Of a stretch of 64,000 bases of DNA, positions 42,970 to 50,201 are shown piece after piece. A program made the translations under genes and the position numbers. Position 1 is the stretch's first letter. Every line of letters begins with the position of its first letter. Below the pieces are notes generated by a model that ran no database searches, was not told the DNA's origin, and worked only from the letters and a program-made list of their open reading frames with translations. The DNA is from Azohydromonas caseinilytica (GTDB taxonomy: Bacteria > Pseudomonadota > Gammaproteobacteria > Burkholderiales > Burkholderiaceae_C): the NCBI RefSeq assembly GCF_012927045.1, contig NZ_JABBFW010000012.1, forward strand, positions 1-64,000, written 5' to 3'.

Positions 42970-44343
42970 TCAGTTGCCCGCGGTGCGCGCGGCCTCGGGC
43001 GTGAACATCGCGGGCGTGAGGTTGCCCTTGTTGAGCACCGGCCCCAGCTTGGCTTCCTGGAACAGGTTGTAGGCGATGTAGCCGCCGGAGTTCAGGTCGA
43101 AGTAGAACGACGTGCCCGCGTGCCATGCGTTGATGTCGGGGCTGTAGTAGTAGTTGATGAACGCGTGCTGCCACAGCGTGCCGCGGGCGTCATAGAAGTC
43201 CGACATCACCGCCTGCCCCGTGTCCTCGTCGAGGAACAGCACGCGCTTGCCGAACATGTGGCGGAAGCCCTCCTTGAGCGTGCCTTCCACCACCCACACG
43301 CGGCGCAGCTCGTAGCGCAGGTACTCGGGGTTGGGATGAGCGGGCTTGATGAGGTCGGCGTACTTCACCGTGTTGGCATGGATGCGGTAGGCGTTGGCCG
43401 GGATGAACATCTCGCGCTTGCCCACCAGCTTCCAGTCGTAGCGCTCGGGCGAGCCGTTGAAGAGGCGGTCCGCATCGATGGTGAGCTTGCCGCTGGTGCC
43501 GTTGAGCGGCTGGTCAAAGCCGTACTCCGGGAGCTGGCGCACGCGCCGCGTGCCGGGGTCGTAGTTCCAGGCCAGGCGCTTGTTGGTGGCGAAGTTCAGC
43601 GGCTCGGCCGAAACGTTGACGTTGCCCTTCTCGCGCTCGGGCAGCAGCACGGCGTTGCGGCTGTAGGCCATCACGCCCTCCATGGGCTTGCCGCGCTGCG
43701 CCGGGTCGTTGGTGTTGTCGAGGTTGTTGTTGGTCGCGCGCCCCCAGGTGATGGCACCACCGGGCAGCACGTTGGCGAAGTCGCGCGTGATCGACTCGTT
43801 GAAGGCACGCGAGGGCAGCAGGCTGTTGTAGAGCGCCTCGATGCCGCTCTTGGGAATCGGGAACGGCAGCGCCCCCTTGTAGGCCTTGACGGCCAGCCCG
43901 TTGTGCGTGACCTCCGCCTCCAGCGCGTTCTTGCGCGCGATCTCGCACACCGCGTCCGGATAGCGGAAATCGCGCCGGCCGGGGTAGACCGGGATGCGGT
44001 ACGTCTTGGGCAGCTTGGCAAACAGGACCTTCTGTCCCTCGGACAGTTGTGCGGCGTACTGCTCCAGGTTTTCCGCCGTGATGGAGAAGAGCGGCTTGTC
44101 GTCGGGATAGGGATCGACGGGATGCTGCCCGACATGAGGCGTGTACTTCAGGCCCGGCGGCGTGCCCTGCCACTTGCCCGAGAACTCGGGAATGGTGCCG
44201 TCCTTGTTGCCCGCCTTCTCCGCGCCCACGCAGGTCAGGTCCTTGCCCAGTCGCTCGGCCTCGGCGGCACCGACCTTGGCAGCTGCGCTTCCCGCTGCCA
44301 GCAGCCCCGCGGCCACCACGGCCATGGAAAAGCTCATCTTCAT
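42970..44343 (-). CDS. DUF1329 periplasmic protein
   Basis: A 457-residue exported protein of the DUF1329 family (LolB/outer-membrane-lipoprotein-sorting-like fold). It has a signal peptide (MKMSFSMAVVAAGLLAAGSA) cleaved near AAAKV. Family segments include LGKDLTCVGAEKAGNKDGTI, VYPGRRDFRYPDAVCEIARK, LPFPIPKSGIEALYN, RNAVLLPE and the C-terminal HAGTSFYFDLNSGGYIAYN. The start at 44343 places the signal peptide correctly. DUF1329 genes nearly always accompany DUF1302 genes; the protein may shuttle hydrophobic substrate or help place the barrel. It is first in its operon; the dyad at 44434-44451 lies 90 bases upstream. Confidence 0.87.
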   Translation of the reverse strand: MKMSFSMAVVAAGLLAAGSAAAKVGAAEAERLGKDLTCVGAEKAGNKDGTIPEFSGKWQGTPPGLKYTPHVGQHPVDPYPDDKPLFSITAENLEQYAAQLSEGQKVLFAKLPKTYRIPVYPGRRDFRYPDAVCEIARKNALEAEVTHNGLAVKAYKGALPFPIPKSGIEALYNSLLPSRAFNESITRDFANVLPGGAITWGRATNNNLDNTNDPAQRGKPMEGVMAYSRNAVLLPEREKGNVNVSAEPLNFATNKRLAWNYDPGTRRVRQLPEYGFDQPLNGTSGKLTIDADRLFNGSPERYDWKLVGKREMFIPANAYRIHANTVKYADLIKPAHPNPEYLRYELRRVWVVEGTLKEGFRHMFGKRVLFLDEDTGQAVMSDFYDARGTLWQHAFINYYYSPDINAWHAGTSFYFDLNSGGYIAYNLFQEAKLGPVLNKGNLTPAMFTPEAARTAGN

Positions 44344-44433
44344 CACTGTCTCCTCGTCTGGAATCAAGACCGCATCGGCATGCCCATGCAAGGCTCCCGA
44401 CGAGGAAATTCTTCGGCGCTGCAGGCACTTTTC

Positions 44434-44451
44434 CATCGTCCGATGGGACTA
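44434..44451 (-). promoter_or_regulatory. steroid-regulon dyad, copy 9
   Basis: Read toward the DUF1329 gene it is TAGTCCCATCGGACGATG, identical over all 18 bases to copy 4 ahead of ipdA. It is 90 bases upstream of the DUF1329 start. Confidence 0.68.
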
Positions 44452-44485
44452 CGCGCTCATTTCGCATACCGCCTGCCGTACAAGC

Positions 44486-44522
44486 AAAAATCGCCATGCC
44501 CGCGTCGACGCGGGCATGGCGA
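44486..44522 (-). terminator. terminator with a perfect 32-base palindrome
   Basis: TCGCCATGCCCGCGTC at 44491-44506 is the exact reverse complement of 44507-44522. On the minus strand the hairpin is followed by TTTTT (44486-44490), so it should end minus-strand transcription of the small exported-protein gene. On the + strand no T-run follows. Confidence 0.75.
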
Positions 44523-44731
44523 CTCTTGTGCTGGCTCGATTCGGCTTGACGCTGGAGTTGCCTGATCAACCTATCGAGGAACAGACCCTTGCGTTGGCCG
44601 GCAGAGGGTCCTCGCCTACCTGGAACGCATGGTGGAGCTGACGCCGCACCTGAGCGAGCCGCCTGCACGCTGAAAAGGCAACAAGGAGAGGGCTGATTGG
44701 CGTTGCGCCGCTGGAAGCGGGGCAAGTCCGA

Positions 44732-44926
44732 TCATCGCGCGCTCGCCATGGCAAGCAGGACCCAGAAGGACTGCATGGGCGGCACGTAGGCCTGCGCGGC
44801 GCCGGATTGGGCAACCTGAGCTGCAGCTTCCTCTTCCCCATCCCGTGTCCACGTTTCGCCCGTCAACGCCAATCCGGCACACAAGCCCAACGTGAGCATG
44901 CAGGCCAGTTTCCTCGTGATCGACAT
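44732..44926 (-). CDS. small exported protein, 64 residues, unknown function
   Basis: A short gene beginning MSITRKLACMLTLGLCAGLA, a convincing signal peptide (positive n-region, hydrophobic core, likely cleavage after ALTGE or nearby). The mature part would be only about 40 residues: an acidic stretch TRDGEEEAAAQVAQSGAAQA and then YVPPMQSFWVLLAMASAR, which could form an amphipathic or membrane-touching helix. GGAGG sits six bases before the ATG at 44926, and a dyad-like operator (45009-45025) is 82 bases upstream, so expression as part of the steroid regulon is likely. I do not recognise a family. It lies upstream of the DUF1329-DUF1302 operon in the same direction. Confidence 0.62.
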   Translation of the reverse strand: MSITRKLACMLTLGLCAGLALTGETWTRDGEEEAAAQVAQSGAAQAYVPPMQSFWVLLAMASAR

Positions 44927-45008
44927 GTTTGCCTCCAACAGCTCATGGCGGTTCGTCGTCGAACCGCTGTCATGTGCTGCCATCACATCACCCGCGTCCG
45001 GCAGCCAA

Positions 45009-45025
45009 ATCGGCCAGATGGACTA
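45009..45025 (-). promoter_or_regulatory. steroid-regulon dyad, copy 10 (degenerate)
   Basis: Read toward the small exported-protein gene it is TAGTCCATCTGGCCGAT. The TAGTCC arm is perfect and the second arm differs from GGACGAT by one base (GGCCGAT). Orientation and the 82-base distance to the ATG match the other copies. Confidence 0.5.
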
Positions 45026-45081
45026 CGGGAGATCACTGAGAAACCGAACGTACCGTCAAGGGCTGCCGGCCCGGCTGCCGA

Positions 45082-46776
45082 TCACGCCGAGCCGTAGAGT
45101 TGCCTGAGGGTGGACTTGAGCAGTTTGCCCGCGGGGTTGCGTGGCAGGGGCTCGTCGCGCAGGTGCAGCACCGACGGCACCTTGTAGGCAGCCAGGCGGG
45201 ACGCGACGTGCTGCTGCAACTCGGCCGGCTGCAGCACCGCACCAGGCTGCAGCGAGACGACGGCCGCGACCGCTTCGCCGGTGCGTTCATCCGGCAACGC
45301 GAACACCGCGGCCTCGGCCACGGCCGGGTGCTGCAGCAGGCAGGACTCGACTTCGGCGGAGGCAATCTTCTCGCCATTGCGATTGATCTGGTCCTTGAGG
45401 CGGTCAACGATGTGCAGCAGGCCGTCGCCATCCACAAAGCCCACGTCCCCAGTACGCAGCCAGCCGTCGCGCAGCGCCCGAGCCGTGGCCTCGTCGTCGC
45501 CCCAGTAGCGCTGCATCAGCGTGACGGCACGCAGGCAGACCTCGCCGCGCTGGCCCGGCGGCAATGGCGTGCCGTCGAGGTCGTCGATCCGCACTTCGAC
45601 GATCGGCGTGGGCAGCCCGGCGCTCGTCGGGTGCTGCGCGAACAGCGCGCCCGAGCAGGCCGCGCCGGTGCCGTTGCTCTCGGTGAGGCCGAAGCCCACG
45701 CCCGACATCGACTGCGGCAGCCGCGCCAGCACGTCGTCGATCGCGCGCTGCGGCAGGCCGGCGCCGCCGAAGCCCACGCCGCCGAGGCTGCCTGTCCAGG
45801 CCGGGTCGCCGAAGCGCGGGTCGGCCAGCAGCTGCATCACCATGGACGGTGCGCCGTTGAACTGCGTGATGCGTTCCTCGCGGATGAGCTCGATGGCCCG
45901 CTCGGGGCTCCAGCGGTGCATGAACACGAGGCGGCGCCCGTTGCGCAGCGACGCCAGCAGCTGCGCGTGCAGCCCGCTGACGTGGAAGAGCGGCACCGCG
46001 GTCAGCGTGGCCGGCGCGATGCCGCGCTGCAGCAGCGCCGCCACGGCCTGCGGCGAGCTCATGCCCGCCAGCGCGCCGATGTAGTCGATGTTGTGCAGCG
46101 CCTGGCACACCGCGCGCTGGCTCGACAGCACGCCCTTGGCCCGGCTGGTGGCGCCGGAGGTGAAGAGGATGAGCGCCGGGTCGTCGGGCGCCGGCGCCAC
46201 CTGCGGCCGCGGCGGCGCACCGGCCTCCACCAGCGCGGCGAAGCCATGCGCGTCGTCACCGTCCTGTGCGGCATCGACCGAGATGGCCTCGCATCCCAGC
46301 ACCGACAGCCCGCCGCCGACCCGCTGCAGCCGCTCGTCGTCGGCGAACAGCAGGCGCGGGCGAATTTCGTCCAGCGCGGCGAGCAGTTCCTCGCGCTGGC
46401 CGAAGCTGTTGAGCGGCGCCGGCACGGCGCCCAGCAGCGCCACCGCCACGAAGGCCACCGCCCACTCGGGACGGTTGCGCATCGCGATCGCGACGCGCTC
46501 GCCCGGCTGCAGGCTCCACTGCGCGTGCAGCCGGCCCGCCAGCGCGTCGGCGGCGGCAAAGAAGCGATCGAAGCTCCAGCGGTCGGCGCCGTAGGCCATG
46601 AATTCCTTGGCGCCATGCGCGCGGCCGGCGTCCAGCAGTGCCGGCAAGTGCGGCGGCGCGTGGCGGTAGGCACGCAGCAGACCTGCCCCGGACTCCACCT
46701 CCTGCAGCTCGAACGGCGCACCCGGCGCGGTCAGTTTCGCCTGGCAAGCGCGGACCTGGGCCAACAGTTCGGACAT
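45082..46776 (-). CDS. AMP-forming acyl-CoA synthetase
   Basis: A 564-residue ANL-family ligase. The P-loop is ALILFTSGATSRAKGVLSSQ (about 190-209), the adenine motif is GFGLTESNGTG, the hinge region reads DGLLHIVDRLKDQINRNGEK, and the catalytic lysine is in RNPAGKLLKSTLRQL. It would activate a carboxylate as its CoA ester; within an operon of side-chain genes a C24, C22 or related steroid acid is a reasonable guess. It is the last gene of the operon that begins at 57680. The ATG at 46776 has AAGGA nine bases ahead; upstream in-frame sequence has no family similarity. Confidence 0.87.
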   Translation of the reverse strand: MSELLAQVRACQAKLTAPGAPFELQEVESGAGLLRAYRHAPPHLPALLDAGRAHGAKEFMAYGADRWSFDRFFAAADALAGRLHAQWSLQPGERVAIAMRNRPEWAVAFVAVALLGAVPAPLNSFGQREELLAALDEIRPRLLFADDERLQRVGGGLSVLGCEAISVDAAQDGDDAHGFAALVEAGAPPRPQVAPAPDDPALILFTSGATSRAKGVLSSQRAVCQALHNIDYIGALAGMSSPQAVAALLQRGIAPATLTAVPLFHVSGLHAQLLASLRNGRRLVFMHRWSPERAIELIREERITQFNGAPSMVMQLLADPRFGDPAWTGSLGGVGFGGAGLPQRAIDDVLARLPQSMSGVGFGLTESNGTGAACSGALFAQHPTSAGLPTPIVEVRIDDLDGTPLPPGQRGEVCLRAVTLMQRYWGDDEATARALRDGWLRTGDVGFVDGDGLLHIVDRLKDQINRNGEKIASAEVESCLLQHPAVAEAAVFALPDERTGEAVAAVVSLQPGAVLQPAELQQHVASRLAAYKVPSVLHLRDEPLPRNPAGKLLKSTLRQLYGSA

Positions 46777-46792
46777 CTCGAATCCTTCCTTG

Positions 46793-47920
46793 TCAAAAGC
46801 CGTTGAGCCTGGCCCAACGGTCGCGGTGGAATGCCGCGTCGCCCAGGGTCTGCGACAGCACCCGCATGCGCTTGAGATACAGGCCGAGGTCGAACTCGTC
46901 GGTGACGCCGATGCCCCCGTGCATCTGCACCGCCTCGTTGAGCACCAGCTCGCCCAGCTCCGACGCCTTCGCCTTGGCCAGGCTGGCCGCCTGGGCAACG
47001 CCGTGCGGCCGCTCGTCGAGCGCTTCCAGCGCCGCAGCCACGCTGCTCTCCAGCAGCTCCAGCCCGACGTACAGCCGGGCCGCGCGGTGCTGCAGCGCCT
47101 GGAAGCTGCCGATGGGCACGTCGAACTGCACGCGCTGCTTCAGGTACTCCACGGTCATCTCGAAAGCGGCACGGGCCAACCCCAGCGATTCGGCCGCCAG
47201 GCACGCACGCGCCCGGTCCAGCACGGCGTCGAGCAACTGCGCCACATCGGCATGTGCCGACAGGCGAGCCTCCTCACCCAGGCGCACTCCCCGCAGCCTC
47301 ACCTGGGCGCAGTTGCGGCTGTCGATGCGCGCACGGGGTGCCACGGTGAGGCCGGGCGTGCCGGCCGGCACGATGAAAAAGCCCAGGCCCTCATCGCCGG
47401 GCAGCCGGGCCACGACGATCAGCGCGTCGGCGCCGATGCCGTCGAGCACGTCGCGCTTGTCGCCGTCCAGGACCCAGGCACCGGCGTCGCGCACGGCACG
47501 GCAGGCGATGGCCTGCGGCGCGTGGCGCGGCTGCTCGTCGAGGGCCAGTGCCAGCCGCGCCGAGCCGTCGAGCAGCCGCGGCAGCCAGGCGGCCCGCTGC
47601 GCGGCGCTGCCGGCCTCGTGCAGCAGCGAGGCGCCCAGCACCACCGAGGACAGCAGGGGCAGCGCGGCAAGGTGGCGCCCGCTGTGCTCGAAGACCGCGC
47701 CCAGCGCTTTCCAGCCCGCACCCAGCCCACCGGCCTCCTCGGGCAGCGCTGCGGCCGTCCAGCCCATGGCGGCCACCTCGCGCCACAGCGCCTCGTCGAA
47801 ATGCGGCGCACGGCCCTGGTCGCGCAGACGCCGCTGCGCCGCCACGGGCGAGCGCTCGGCCAGGAAGCTTGCCGCGGCCTCGCGCAGCATCGTCTGTTCT
47901 TCGTTCAGCAGCAGGCTCAT
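46793..47920 (-). CDS. acyl-CoA dehydrogenase, short subunit type
   Basis: A 375-residue acyl-CoA dehydrogenase-family protein (MSLLLNEEQTMLREAAASFL). The beta domain is reduced, while the C-terminal helical domain is well kept: YLKQRVQFDVPIGSFQALQH and the VQMHGGIGVTDEFDLGLYLK segment. It pairs with the full-length dehydrogenase at 47920-49110; the two genes overlap by one base (TGATG). Such unlike pairs form heterotetrameric steroid acyl-CoA dehydrogenases with one FAD per pair. Which side-chain length it acts on cannot be read from sequence. Confidence 0.87.
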   Translation of the reverse strand: MSLLLNEEQTMLREAAASFLAERSPVAAQRRLRDQGRAPHFDEALWREVAAMGWTAAALPEEAGGLGAGWKALGAVFEHSGRHLAALPLLSSVVLGASLLHEAGSAAQRAAWLPRLLDGSARLALALDEQPRHAPQAIACRAVRDAGAWVLDGDKRDVLDGIGADALIVVARLPGDEGLGFFIVPAGTPGLTVAPRARIDSRNCAQVRLRGVRLGEEARLSAHADVAQLLDAVLDRARACLAAESLGLARAAFEMTVEYLKQRVQFDVPIGSFQALQHRAARLYVGLELLESSVAAALEALDERPHGVAQAASLAKAKASELGELVLNEAVQMHGGIGVTDEFDLGLYLKRMRVLSQTLGDAAFHRDRWARLNGF

Positions 47921-49110
47921 CAACGTCCCTCCGGCAGGCCCAGCACACGCCGCGCGATCAGGTTCAACTGGATTTCGGAGCTGCCGCCGGCGATGGTGTA
48001 GGTCTTGCTCAGCAGCCAGGCGCGCGTCACCTCCACGGCCGCGGTGTCGCAACCCTCGCCGTCCCAGGAGAGCGCATCGCCGCCCATGGCGGCCATCAGC
48101 AGCTCGTACTTGGCCACTTCCTGCTCCGTCTGCACCAGCTTCATGATGGAAGCCAGCGCGCCCGTGTCCTGGCGAGCCACCGCCTGCTCGGTGAGGCGGC
48201 GGTGCGTCAGCGCGAAGGCCTGCGCGTCCATCATCACGCCGGCCAGCCGCGCGCGCAGCTCCGGCTCGCGCAGCGCGCCGTGCTCGTCGAACAGGAAGGG
48301 GCGCGCCACCGCCAGCGGGTCGTGTGAAGGCGCCCCGCCCTCGGTGAACTTGCCCATCGCCGCGCGCTCGTGCTGCAGCAGCTTCTTGGCGACCGTCCAG
48401 CCGTCGTTGAGCGCGCCCACGAGCTGGCGCCGGGGAACCCGCACGTTGTCGAAGAACACCTCGCAGAAGCTGGACTTTCCACTGATGAGCTCGATGGGCT
48501 TGACGCTGACGCCCGGGCTCCTCATGTCGATGAGCACGAAGCTGATGCCCTGCTGCTTGCGCGCGCCGGGGTCGGTGCGCACCAGCGCGTACATCCAGTC
48601 GGCGCGGTCACCGTAGCTGGTCCAGATCTTGGCGCCGTTGACGATGAAATCGTCGCCGTCCACCTCGGCGCGGGTACGCAGGCTGGCCAGGTCGGAGCCG
48701 GCGTTGGGCTCGCTGAAGCCCTGGCACCAGCGGCAGCGTCCCTCGGCCATCGGGACGAGGTGCTCCTTCTTCTGCTCGTGCGTGCCCAGCTCCAGCAGCA
48801 CGGGCGCCAGCATCCACATGCCCAGGTTGTACTGGGGCTGCCGGCAGCCCAGGCGGCGCATCTCCGACTCCAGCACCCGCATCTGCTGCGGCGACAGCCC
48901 GCCGCCGCCGTACTCGCGCGGCCAGTCCGGCGCGAGCCAGCGCTTCTCGCGCATGCGCTCGAACCACAGGCGCTGATCCTCGGTCTTGAATTCGACGCTC
49001 GAACCGCCCCACACCATCTCGTCGCCGACGATGGGCGTGCGCATCGACGCCGGACAGTGGACCTCCAGCCATTGCCGTGTCTGGGCACGGAAGGTTTCCA
49101 GCTCGCTCAT
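47920..49110 (-). CDS. acyl-CoA dehydrogenase, FAD-binding partner subunit
   Basis: A 396-residue acyl-CoA dehydrogenase. FAD and substrate landmarks are CQGFSEPNAGSDLASLRTRA (about 125-144), VNGAKIWTSYGDRADWMYAL, the internal GKSSFCEVFFDNVRVPRRQL and the C-terminal YTIAGGSSEIQLNLIARRVL. It begins MSELETFRAQTRQWLEVHCP. It forms a probable complex with the product of the overlapping gene at 46793. Together they make the second heteromeric dehydrogenase of this operon, in addition to the pair at 52005 and 54781. The upstream extension to 49470 runs into the metallo-hydrolase gene in another phase and was rejected. Confidence 0.88.
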   Translation of the reverse strand: MSELETFRAQTRQWLEVHCPASMRTPIVGDEMVWGGSSVEFKTEDQRLWFERMREKRWLAPDWPREYGGGGLSPQQMRVLESEMRRLGCRQPQYNLGMWMLAPVLLELGTHEQKKEHLVPMAEGRCRWCQGFSEPNAGSDLASLRTRAEVDGDDFIVNGAKIWTSYGDRADWMYALVRTDPGARKQQGISFVLIDMRSPGVSVKPIELISGKSSFCEVFFDNVRVPRRQLVGALNDGWTVAKKLLQHERAAMGKFTEGGAPSHDPLAVARPFLFDEHGALREPELRARLAGVMMDAQAFALTHRRLTEQAVARQDTGALASIMKLVQTEQEVAKYELLMAAMGGDALSWDGEGCDTAAVEVTRAWLLSKTYTIAGGSSEIQLNLIARRVLGLPEGR

Positions 49111-49133
49111 TGCTTGTCTCCTGCGGCTCTTGT

Positions 49134-50201
49134 TCAGGCCGGCATGCCGAAACGATAAATGCCATCGGGGTCCAGCACCCGCACCAGCTCGCCGGCATGC
49201 CGCAGCCACGACAGGTGGGCCGTGGCCTCGCCCAGCGCGAGCATGTCGTCCACCGGGCCGCGCAGGCGCGGGAACAGCGCCAGCATCGCCTCGTGCGCGG
49301 TGCAGGCGCCCTGCTCGCGCACCAGGCCGCGCAGCCGGTCGAACTGCCGCTCGTGATGGTCGCGCAGCTCGCGCGTGCGCGCGTGCAGCCCGCGGAACAC
49401 GCCATGGTGCGAGGGCAGCACCAGCGTGCCGGGAGCAAGCTGCTCCAGCCGCGCCAGCGACTCGAACCACAGCTGCAGCGGATCGGCATCGGGCTCGGTG
49501 TCGGTGACCAGCACGTTGGAGCTGATGCGCGGCAACAGCTGGTCGCCGGCCAGCAGGATGCGGTCCTCGGCGCTGTAGAGGCAGGCATGCTCGGGCGAAT
49601 GGCCTTCGCCGATCACCACGCGCCAGCGCCGCGTGCCGATGTCCAGGACGCCGCCGGCGCGCAGGCGGCGGAACGCGCCCGGCATCGGCGGCATGAAGGG
49701 ATCGCGGCGCAGCCCGGCGAACATGCGTTCCACCCGTTCGGCCGGCATGCCCGAGCGCTGGTAGAACGACTGGCGCGCCGCCGGCAGCGGTTCGAGAGGC
49801 CGCGACGCATGCGCGTGCATCGTGTAGTACTCGCCGTGCGTCATGTACAGCGGTACGCCGTGGCGCTCGGTCAGCCAGTGCGCCAGGCCCGCATGGTCAT
49901 AGTGCCAATGCGTGCACACCAGCGCCTGCACCGGCAGGCCATCGAGGTGGTGGCGCTCGATGTGCTCCCACAGCGCGCGGGTGGTGTCGCTGTTGAGCCC
50001 GGTGTCCACCAGCGTCCAGCCCTGCGGCGCGCGCAGCAGGTAGACGTTGACGTGGTCCAGCCCCATGGGCATGGGCATGCGGGCCCACAGGACGCCCGGC
50101 GCCACCTCGACCACCGAGCCGTCCGGTGCCGGTGCTTCCACCGGGTACTCCAGCGGCGCGGCGGGGCGGGGGCGAGGAGGAAGGGTCTGGACCTCAGACA
50201 T
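49134..50201 (-). CDS. metallo-beta-lactamase-fold hydrolase
   Basis: A 355-residue metallo-beta-lactamase-fold protein. The metal motif is THWHYDHAG with His98, His100, Asp102 and His103; further ligands are the His in GEGHSPEHACLY, the Asp in LLAGDQLLPRISSN and the His pair in LPSHHG. The fold suits thioester or ester cleavage, as in glyoxalase II. In a side-chain operon it could be a CoA thioesterase that recycles stalled intermediates, or a lactonase; this is inference. It overlaps the FATP-type ligase gene by eight bases. No signal peptide is seen, so it should be cytoplasmic. Confidence 0.85.
   Translation of the reverse strand: MSEVQTLPPRPRPAAPLEYPVEAPAPDGSVVEVAPGVLWARMPMPMGLDHVNVYLLRAPQGWTLVDTGLNSDTTRALWEHIERHHLDGLPVQALVCTHWHYDHAGLAHWLTERHGVPLYMTHGEYYTMHAHASRPLEPLPAARQSFYQRSGMPAERVERMFAGLRRDPFMPPMPGAFRRLRAGGVLDIGTRRWRVVIGEGHSPEHACLYSAEDRILLAGDQLLPRISSNVLVTDTEPDADPLQLWFESLARLEQLAPGTLVLPSHHGVFRGLHARTRELRDHHERQFDRLRGLVREQGACTAHEAMLALFPRLRGPVDDMLALGEATAHLSWLRHAGELVRVLDPDGIYRFGMPA

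Larger units (their letters stand above)
44344..44731. other. 388-base gap: operator, terminator and possible coding remnant
   Basis: This stretch holds dyad copy 9 (44434-44451) and a perfect palindromic terminator (44491-44522). Between 44530 and 44690 the + strand has a short frame ending RVLAYLERMVELTPHLSEPP, which looks vaguely like the tail of a glutathione-transferase-type protein but needs a frame change to join LPDQPIEEQTLALAG before it. I see no intact gene. Confidence 0.5.

Noticed and set aside
44530-44690. A glutathione-transferase gene fragment
   Set aside because: The likeness (AYLERM run) is short and needs a frame change. It is too weak for a pseudogene call.
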